Source: Solibacillus merdavium (GTDB lineage: Bacteria > Bacillota > Bacilli > Bacillales_A > Planococcaceae). From it: a DNA stretch of 64,000 nucleotides. The notes below the pieces were generated by a model. That model searched no databases. It was not told the DNA's origin and saw only the letters and a list, made by a program, of their open reading frames with translations. Of the stretch, positions 57,973 to 64,000 are shown piece by piece. Numbering within the stretch: the first letter of the stretch is position 1; the number at the start of each line of letters is the position of its first letter. Position numbers and translations under genes: made by a program. The DNA lies in contig NZ_JACSPW010000001.1 in assembly GCF_014836935.1 (NCBI RefSeq), positions 248,001-312,000 of the forward strand, given 5' to 3'.

Positions 57973-59336
57973 GTAAAAATAAAAAAAAGCAAGAAATTTG
58001 GGATGGCAATGTACGGGATGCGGCTTTGACGATTTTATTAACGGTCGATAAAAGCCAAGCCTACAGTAATTTATTATTACACCAAACGATTGAAAAATAT
58101 AAAATAGAAGCAAAAGATCGCGGCCTGTTAACCGAGCTGACATATGGAACTTTACAGTATAAGCTGACACTGGATTATTATTTAGAACCCTTTATTCATG
58201 GCAAGGTTGATATTTGGGTTCGTTGGCTGCTCCGCATGTCGCTGTATCAAATGCATTACCTAACACGTATTCCGGCACATGCTGCAGTTAATGAAGCTGT
58301 GGAAATTGCAAAACGTCGTGGTCATAAAGGAATTGCATCAATGGTAAATGGAATTTTACGTTCCATTTTACGAGAGGGTGTTCGTTCGACAGATTTAATT
58401 GAAGATGCTAATGAGCGTTTAGCTGTGGAAACGAGTCATCCACAGTGGTTAGTCAATCGTTGGGTTGAAAGCTATGGCTATGAACAGACGCGTGAAATGC
58501 TTCTTGAAAACAATATTGCACCGTTGCAAACTGTGCGAGTAAATACGACGAAAGCAACTGTTGAACAGGTTTTGACAACACTTGAGCGTGAAGGTGTAAA
58601 AGCGCGTCGCAGTGAATTTATGCCTGAGTGTATACATCTGGAAAGTGGTCAAGCAGCACGAACAGGAGCTTTCCGAAATGGACTTATTACGATTCAGGAT
58701 GAAAGCTCAATGCTACCGGCAAAAGTACTGAATCCACAGCCGGGCATGAAGGTGCTGGATATGTGTGCAGCTCCTGGCGGGAAAACGACGCATTTAGCGG
58801 AAGTGATGAAAAATGAAGGCTCAATTTTAGCGACCGATCTACATGTAAAAAAATTGGATTTAATCGATGAGAATGTTGCACGTTTAGGATTGAATATTAT
58901 CGAAACAGCACCGCTTGATGGAAGAAAGGCAGCTAACTTATTAGCGAAAGAAAGCTATGATGCAATACTTGTTGATGCCCCTTGTTCAGGACTTGGTGTA
59001 ATGCGACGTAAACCGGATATTAAATATACGAAGCGCGAAGAAGATTTGGAAAGTTTACAAACAATCCAGCTAGCAATTTTAAATAATGCAGTACAGCTAC
59101 TAAAGCAAAACGGACGATTAGTGTACTCAACGTGTACAGTTGACCGGAGAGAAAATGAAGGCACGGTACAAGCCTTCCTAAAAGAGCATCCTGAAATGAA
59201 TTTGGAGCCAATAGAAAATTTACCAGAACAACTAAAAGCGAAACAACAGAACGGGATGCTGCAAGTATTCCCACAAGATATCGGTAGTGACGGATTTTTC
59301 GTTGCTGCATTCGTAAAAAAAGGAGCGTCCAATTAA
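57969..59336 (+). CDS. rsmB: 16S rRNA m5C967 methyltransferase RsmB (Sun)
   Basis: RsmB methylates C967 of 16S rRNA. The 455-residue protein has an N-terminal NusB-like domain (AALTILLTVDKSQAYSNLLLHQTIEKY; DRGLLTELTYGTL) and a C-terminal RsmF-type methyltransferase. The latter has MCAAPGGKTTHLAEVM near 261, the catalytic VDAPCSGLGVMRRKPD near 337 and VYSTCTVDRRENE with the second Cys. Both catalytic cysteines are present. It is coupled to fmt. Confidence 0.96.
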   Translation: MSKNKKKQEIWDGNVRDAALTILLTVDKSQAYSNLLLHQTIEKYKIEAKDRGLLTELTYGTLQYKLTLDYYLEPFIHGKVDIWVRWLLRMSLYQMHYLTRIPAHAAVNEAVEIAKRRGHKGIASMVNGILRSILREGVRSTDLIEDANERLAVETSHPQWLVNRWVESYGYEQTREMLLENNIAPLQTVRVNTTKATVEQVLTTLEREGVKARRSEFMPECIHLESGQAARTGAFRNGLITIQDESSMLPAKVLNPQPGMKVLDMCAAPGGKTTHLAEVMKNEGSILATDLHVKKLDLIDENVARLGLNIIETAPLDGRKAANLLAKESYDAILVDAPCSGLGVMRRKPDIKYTKREEDLESLQTIQLAILNNAVQLLKQNGRLVYSTCTVDRRENEGTVQAFLKEHPEMNLEPIENLPEQLKAKQQNGMLQVFPQDIGSDGFFVAAFVKKGASN

Positions 59337-59339
59337 CTA

Positions 59340-60488
59340 ATGGAGCAAGAACAATTAAAACAATTTGATGAACGAATTCAGGATTTAGTGGAAGAAACAA
59401 CAGATAAACCAGTACGTCGTGTGAAAAAGGAAAAACCTCAGTTAAAACCTTCAATCTATTCATTGCGTCTGGATGAAATGAAAGAATGGTTAACATCGAA
59501 TGGGGAAAAAGCCTTCCGTGCAGGGCAAATTTATGAATGGCTTTATGAAAAGCGTGTTCAAACATTTGAGGATATGTCAAACTTGCCGAAAGCATTACGT
59601 GAAAAGCTAGAGGCTGAATTTGCTTTAACTACGCTTTCAACAATTATTAAACAGGAGTCGAAAGACGGCACTATTAAGTTTTTATTCCAATTGCAAGATG
59701 GTTATTCAATCGAAACGGTATTAATGCGTCATGATTACGGAAATTCAATCTGTGTAACGACTCAAGTAGGCTGCCGGATTGGCTGTACATTCTGTGCTTC
59801 AACGTTAGGCGGTTTAAAACGCCACTTAATGGCTGGCGAAATTGTTGAGCAAGTTGTAAAAGTGCAGCAGCAATTGGATGAAACAGATGAACGTGTATCA
59901 TCAATCGTAATTATGGGAATCGGTGAGCCATTTGATAACTATGATGCGATGATGAACTTCCTGAAAATCATGAATGATGACAAAGGTCTAAATATCGGTG
60001 CACGTCATATTACCGTTTCGACATCTGGTATCGTACCGAAAATTTATGAATTCGCCGATGAAGGCATGCAAATTAACTTTGCTGTATCACTTCACGCGCC
60101 AAATCAGGAAGCTCGCCAAAAACTAATGCCGATTGCAAAAGCATATAAATTAGAAGATCTGATGGAAGCGGTAAAATATTATACGAAGAAATCTGGACGC
60201 CGTGTAACGTTTGAATATGGCCTAATGTCCGGAGAAAATGACACAGAAGAAGTAGCGTTAGAACTTGCCAAGCTTATTAAAAATATTAAATGTCATGTCA
60301 ACTTAATCCCTATTAACTACGTGCCGGAGCGCGATTATATTCGTACGTCACGCAGTAAGATTTTTGCCTTTGAAAAAACGCTTAAAGAGCAAGGTATTAA
60401 CGTAACAATTCGTCGTGAGCAAGGTGCTGATATTGCAGCTGCTTGTGGCCAGTTACGTGCACAGGAACGATCACACGAAACAAAGTAG
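59340..60488 (+). CDS. rlmN: Dual-specificity RNA methyltransferase RlmN
   Basis: RlmN is a radical-SAM enzyme that makes 2-methyladenosine at A2503 of 23S rRNA and at A37 of some tRNAs. The 382-residue protein has an N-terminal accessory domain with [15 protein letters not shown] near 60 and the cluster cysteines C145, C149 and C152 in [31 protein letters not shown] follows. Near the end are the conserved [10 protein letters not shown] block and [11 protein letters not shown] with the reactive Cys. It is preceded by rsmB with AAAGGAG at a slightly long spacing. Confidence 0.97.
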   Translation: MEQEQLKQFDERIQDLVEETTDKPVRRVKKEKPQLKPSIYSLRLDEMKEWLTSNGEKAFRAGQIYEWLYEKRVQTFEDMSNLPKALREKLEAEFALTTLSTIIKQESKDGTIKFLFQLQDGYSIETVLMRHDYGNSICVTTQVGCRIGCTFCASTLGGLKRHLMAGEIVEQVVKVQQQLDETDERVSSIVIMGIGEPFDNYDAMMNFLKIMNDDKGLNIGARHITVSTSGIVPKIYEFADEGMQINFAVSLHAPNQEARQKLMPIAKAYKLEDLMEAVKYYTKKSGRRVTFEYGLMSGENDTEEVALELAKLIKNIKCHVNLIPINYVPERDYIRTSRSKIFAFEKTLKEQGINVTIRREQGADIAAACGQLRAQERSHETK

Positions 60489-60498
60489 GTGGACTATA

Positions 60499-61245
60499 GT
60501 GAACTTTACAGTGGAAAGTGATATTGGGTTAAAGCGAAAAATAAATGAAGATCGGGCCGCGTTTTTTGAGCGTCCCGATCATTTTAAGCTTGCAATTTTA
60601 GCAGATGGTATGGGTGGACATAATGCAGGTGATGTTGCGAGTGAAATGGCCATCACGGAAATGCACAGGCTTTTTAAACTGGTGGATGCAGAAGATTTTG
60701 CATCGAAACAATTAAAGTTGGAATGGTTACGCAATGCGGTTTCACATATTAATCAAAAAATTTATCAATATTCCTTAACACATGAAAATTGTCAAGGTAT
60801 GGGAACGACGATGATTGCGGCGCTGCTTGATGAAAATGAATGCCTTATTAGTCATGTAGGCGATAGTCGCGTTTACCATTTTGCAGATGAAGAAGTAAAG
60901 TTAGTAACAAGAGATCATTCTTATGTAAATATTTTATTAGAAAATGGGGAAATTAGTGAAGAAGAGGCAATAAATCATCCTCAGAAAAATTTTATTTTAA
61001 AAGCATTAGGTACAGAAATTTCAATTGAACCAGATTTTTATGAATTGACTTTATCGAATGAAGCCTACTTACTCATTTGTTCAGATGGTCTAAGCAATAA
61101 GCTAACGACAACAGAAATGGCCACAATTATTTCGCCCCAAATCTCCATAGAGGAAAAGGGGAAAAAATTAGTGCAACTGGCAAATGACCGTGGTGGCGAA
61201 GATAATATTTCCCTTATTTTAATGACAACGGTGCAGGAGGTGTAG
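60499..61245 (+). CDS. prpC: PPM-type protein phosphatase PrpC
   Basis: PrpC is the Mn2+-dependent phosphatase that reverses PrkC phosphorylation. The start is GTG at 60499 behind AGGTGG; an in-frame start at 60415 lies inside rlmN. The 248-residue protein has KINEDRAAFF, the metal site LADGMGGHNAGDVAS, GMGTTMIAALLDE, SHVGDSRVYHF, ICSDGLSNKLTT and GGEDNISLILM. All metal-binding aspartates of the family are in place. The next gene is its cognate kinase. Confidence 0.96.
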   Translation: MNFTVESDIGLKRKINEDRAAFFERPDHFKLAILADGMGGHNAGDVASEMAITEMHRLFKLVDAEDFASKQLKLEWLRNAVSHINQKIYQYSLTHENCQGMGTTMIAALLDENECLISHVGDSRVYHFADEEVKLVTRDHSYVNILLENGEISEEEAINHPQKNFILKALGTEISIEPDFYELTLSNEAYLLICSDGLSNKLTTTEMATIISPQISIEEKGKKLVQLANDRGGEDNISLILMTTVQEV

Positions 61246-61247
61246 CA

Positions 61248-63212
61248 ATGCTTGTAGGAAAACATATAAGTGGCCGTTATAAGATATTACAATTAATTGG
61301 CGGAGGCGGTATGTCAAATGTGTATTTAGCACATGACATTATTTTAGGTCGTGATGTCGCGATCAAAATTTTACGCTATGATTTAGCAAATGAAGAAGAA
61401 TTGCACCGTCGTTTTCAGCGTGAGGCATTGTCCGCTACAAGTTTAACAAATCCTAATATCGTTAGCATTTATGATGTTGGCGAAGATGGAGATATGCACT
61501 ATATTGTTATGGAATATATTAAAGGGAAAACATTGAAACAATACATACAGGAGTTTTCACCTTTATCAGCAGCGCGCAGTGTTCATATTATGAAACAGCT
61601 CACTTCTGCGATGGCACATGCACATGAAAATGGCATTATTCACCGGGATATTAAGCCGCAAAATATATTAATGGATGAAGAAGGCAATGTGAAAATTACC
61701 GATTTCGGGATAGCGACATCGCTTGGAGCCACAAGCTTCACTCAAACAAATTCTGTCATAGGGACGGTTCATTATTTATCGCCGGAGCAGGCGCGTGGCG
61801 GCATTGCAACGATGAAATCCGATATTTATGCACTTGGTATCGTGTTATATGAGCTGTTAACAGGGGAATTGCCATTTTCAGGTGAATCAGCTGTATCAAT
61901 TGCCTTAAAGCACTTACAGACAGAAACACCTTCTGTTAGAGAATTTGATGCGAGCATTCCGCAAAGTGTAGAAAATATCGTATTAAAAGCAACTTCAAAA
62001 GATGCAAATCACCGTTACAATAACGCAGAAGAAATGGAAGAAGATTTAGATACTTGTTTATCTATTCAACGAGTGAATGAACCTAAATTTGTACCACCTG
62101 TAGATAATGGTGCAACAAAGCTGATCCCAATCATAAAAGACCCTAAACCTGTAGTAGCACCCGTTCAACAACCATCTACAGGATTGACTGAAGAAACAGT
62201 ACGCATGGAGTCAAAACCGACAATAGAACCGCAAGAGCAGAAGAAAAAAAAGAAGAAAAAATGGCCGTTAATTGTCGGCATATTAGCTGCTTTAGCGATA
62301 ATTTTTACCGTCATTGCATTTATGATGACCCCGAATAAAGTCGTGATAGAAGATGTGACAAACGAAACATTAGAGGATGCCATCCGTATTTTACAGGAAC
62401 AAGGCTTTGTTATTGGCGAACAAGAGGAACGTAATTCTGAAGATATTGAAGCCGGTAAAATCATTGAAACAAATCCGATTGCCGGTCGAGAAAGAGAAAA
62501 AGGTTCGGAAATTGATTTAATTGTCAGCATTGGGAAAGCACCTACCTCTATGACGGATTTTGTAGGGATTCAACGGGATCAAGCTATACCTCTCTTAGAG
62601 GAAGGTGGCTTTAAGGACTACAAATTTGAAGAGGTGTATTCTTCTGATCATGTACCAGGCGAAATTATTGAGCAAACACCAGAAGCTGGAGAAGAAGTAC
62701 TCTTCAATGAAACGGATGTCGTATTGACGGTTAGTAAAGGAAAAGAAGTTGTAGAGGTTCGAAATTTACTTACTTTTAACGAAGCCAACCGCAAAGAATA
62801 CGAACTTAGTTCAGGTTTTAAAGTGAATGTAACAGGTGAGGAACATTCGGATAAACCAGTCGGAGAAGTAATTAGTCAAACACCAAAGGCAGGCACAAAG
62901 CTTGAAAAGGGTGGAACGATTAATGTAGTAGTGTCTAAAGGTCCACAGGCGAAAAAAGAAAAGTCATATAGAGATACTATCGAAATTCCGTACGAACCGA
63001 CCGAAGAAGGTATGGAACAAACGGTAACGATATATATTCAGGATAAAACACGTTCGTTGGTTGAGCCTGTAGAGACATTTACGATTACCCAAAACACGAT
63101 GTATCAAATTGAACTATTTATTGTGGAAGGTGATAAAGCAGCCTACCGAATTGATCGTGATAACAGTGTCATCGAAAATAAAACAATTACGTACGAAGAA
63201 TTAGTGGAATAG
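61248..63212 (+). CDS. prkC: Membrane Ser/Thr kinase PrkC with PASTA domains
   Basis: PrkC senses cell-wall fragments or lipid II and controls growth and spore germination. The 654-residue protein has a kinase domain (about 1-270) with GGGGMSNVYLA, an ATP-binding AIKIL Lys, HRDIKPQN (H132-R-D134), DFGIATS and GTVHYLSPEQARG. A juxtamembrane Lys-rich stretch and one membrane segment (about 339-360) follow. Three PASTA domains (about 365-565) and an extra C-terminal domain (about 570-654) lie outside the cell. GGAGGTG precedes the ATG. It is coupled to prpC. Confidence 0.97.
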   Translation: MLVGKHISGRYKILQLIGGGGMSNVYLAHDIILGRDVAIKILRYDLANEEELHRRFQREALSATSLTNPNIVSIYDVGEDGDMHYIVMEYIKGKTLKQYIQEFSPLSAARSVHIMKQLTSAMAHAHENGIIHRDIKPQNILMDEEGNVKITDFGIATSLGATSFTQTNSVIGTVHYLSPEQARGGIATMKSDIYALGIVLYELLTGELPFSGESAVSIALKHLQTETPSVREFDASIPQSVENIVLKATSKDANHRYNNAEEMEEDLDTCLSIQRVNEPKFVPPVDNGATKLIPIIKDPKPVVAPVQQPSTGLTEETVRMESKPTIEPQEQKKKKKKKWPLIVGILAALAIIFTVIAFMMTPNKVVIEDVTNETLEDAIRILQEQGFVIGEQEERNSEDIEAGKIIETNPIAGREREKGSEIDLIVSIGKAPTSMTDFVGIQRDQAIPLLEEGGFKDYKFEEVYSSDHVPGEIIEQTPEAGEEVLFNETDVVLTVSKGKEVVEVRNLLTFNEANRKEYELSSGFKVNVTGEEHSDKPVGEVISQTPKAGTKLEKGGTINVVVSKGPQAKKEKSYRDTIEIPYEPTEEGMEQTVTIYIQDKTRSLVEPVETFTITQNTMYQIELFIVEGDKAAYRIDRDNSVIENKTITYEELVE

Positions 63213-63224
63213 AGGAGGAATTGG

Positions 63225-64000
63225 ATGGCGAAAGCCCAAATTCGAAAAGCATTAAGTGGTTATTATTATGTTGAAAAAGAAGGCGAATTAATTCAATGCC
63301 GTGGACGTGGGATTTTCCGTAATCGCGGAGAATCTCCACTTGTCGGTGACTTTGTAGAATATTCGTATGATGGAGAATCGGATGGTTCTATTGATAAAAT
63401 TCTGGAACGACAAAATGAGCTAGTTCGACCACCGATTGCGAATGTTGACCAGGCATTACTTGTATTTTCTGCAAAAGAGCCTGATTTTAATACGGTTCTG
63501 CTTGACCGATTTTTAGTCGTGCTCGAATCGTTCCAAGTACAACCGATTATTATTTTAACGAAAATAGATTTATTGAATGATGCAGAACGTGCGCATTTAC
63601 AAACATATATCGACGACTATAAAGAAATTGGTTATGAGATTATTGAAACATACATTGATGATCCAACATTACTGGAGAAAATCAAACCATTCTTGCAAGA
63701 AAAGACATCAGTGCTTGCGGGACAATCAGGTGTTGGAAAATCAACCTTATTAAATACATTACTTCCTGAATTGGATTTGAAGACAGGCATTATTTCAAAA
63801 AGCTTAGGGCGCGGGAAACATACAACACGCCATGTTGAACTAATTGAAGTTTGTGGCGGGTTGTTGGCGGATACACCAGGGTTTAGTTCATTTGATTTTG
63901 AAATGATAGAAAAAGAAGAGCTGACATCTTGTTTACCGGAGTTCGAGCGAATCAGCGAGAATTGTAAGTTCCGTGGGTGCCTACATATTAAGGAGCCGAA
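63225..64000 (+). CDS. rsgA: Ribosome small subunit GTPase RsgA (3' truncated by window)
   Basis: RsgA (CpgA) is a circularly permuted GTPase that helps 30S maturation. The ATG at 63225 follows AGAGGAGG and the frame is open to the window end; about 258 residues are visible of roughly 295. Seen are the N-terminal OB domain (CRGRGIFRNRGESPLVGDFVEY), ILTKIDL (G4), the P-loop GQSGVGKST starting near 166, GRGKHTTRHVEL (G2) and ADTPGFSSFDF (G3). The beginning of the zinc domain with C...CLHI follows. It completes the prpC-prkC-rsgA block. Confidence 0.95.
   Translation, partial: MAKAQIRKALSGYYYVEKEGELIQCRGRGIFRNRGESPLVGDFVEYSYDGESDGSIDKILERQNELVRPPIANVDQALLVFSAKEPDFNTVLLDRFLVVLESFQVQPIIILTKIDLLNDAERAHLQTYIDDYKEIGYEIIETYIDDPTLLEKIKPFLQEKTSVLAGQSGVGKSTLLNTLLPELDLKTGIISKSLGRGKHTTRHVELIEVCGGLLADTPGFSSFDFEMIEKEELTSCLPEFERISENCKFRGCLHIKEP

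Overview
The window is an ordered stretch of a low-GC, spore-forming member of the Bacillales. The dcw, sporulation, pyrimidine and PrkC neighbourhoods follow the Bacillus subtilis order closely. Several details point to the Planococcaceae (Solibacillus/Lysinibacillus-like): murE, murG and murB are missing from the dcw cluster, intergenic regions are AT-rich, and DNA islands sit at otherwise conserved junctions. The family assignment is inferred from synteny and protein style; no search was run. Almost every gene is on the + strand. The only minus-strand genes are two tiny DUF2642-like genes (25.4-25.8 kb) and rqcH (49.8-51.5 kb).

Layout. (1) 1-14.6 kb is the division and cell-wall cluster: mraZ (cut by the window edge), rsmH, ftsL, pbpB, spoVD, mraY, murD, spoVE, divIB, two DUF881 genes (ylxW/ylxX), sbp, ftsA and ftsZ, closed by a strong terminator. 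(2) 14.8-17.2 kb holds the sporulation genes spoIIGA, sigE and sigG, with a Spo0A box in front of spoIIGA and a sigma-F/G-type promoter in front of sigG. (3) 17.3-20.7 kb is the ylmC-ylmE-sepF-ylmG-ylmH-divIVA division cluster. (4) 20.7-24.1 kb is ileS under a T-box leader, with a 108-bp GC-rich repeat between leader and gene. It is followed by azlCD, a branched-chain amino-acid exporter. (5) 25.4-27.8 kb is an accessory island with two small DUF2642-like genes and two glycosyltransferases. (6) lspA and the pseudouridine synthase gene follow, then a repeat-rich gap and an ECF sigma factor with a membrane partner. (7) 31.4-43.3 kb is the full de novo UMP operon, pyrR-pyrP-pyrB-pyrC-carA-carB-pyrK-pyrD-pyrF-pyrE, with two PyrR attenuators. 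(8) 43.9-49.7 kb is an oligopeptide ABC transporter, oppDFBCA. (9) rqcH is convergent to opp. From 51.7 kb to the end runs yloC-gmk-rpoZ-coaC-priA-def-fmt-rsmB-rlmN-prpC-prkC-rsgA, the last cut by the window edge.

How the genes work together. Lipid-linked wall precursor synthesis (MraY, MurD) feeds the septal machine (FtsL, DivIB, PBP2B, SpoVD, SpoVE). That machine is positioned by FtsZ, FtsA, SepF and DivIVA. The sporulation sigma factors sit between ftsZ and the ylm cluster, so division and sporulation genes are interleaved. The tail of the window couples nucleotide supply, replication restart, translation start and end processing, ribosome rescue, rRNA modification and the PASTA kinase/phosphatase pair.

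Most of the window is ordinary core genome. The points worth a second look are departures from the standard layout: missing murE/murG/murB, ylmD and remA; a stand-alone CoaC where a CoaBC fusion is usual; a probable CTG start for spoVE; a substitution in SigG at a known anti-sigma recognition site; a conservative change in the RqcH DR motif; the repeat inside the ileS leader; and a regularly spaced inverted-repeat array at 29.8-30.0 kb. I did not find a convincing new defence, mobile or biosynthetic system.
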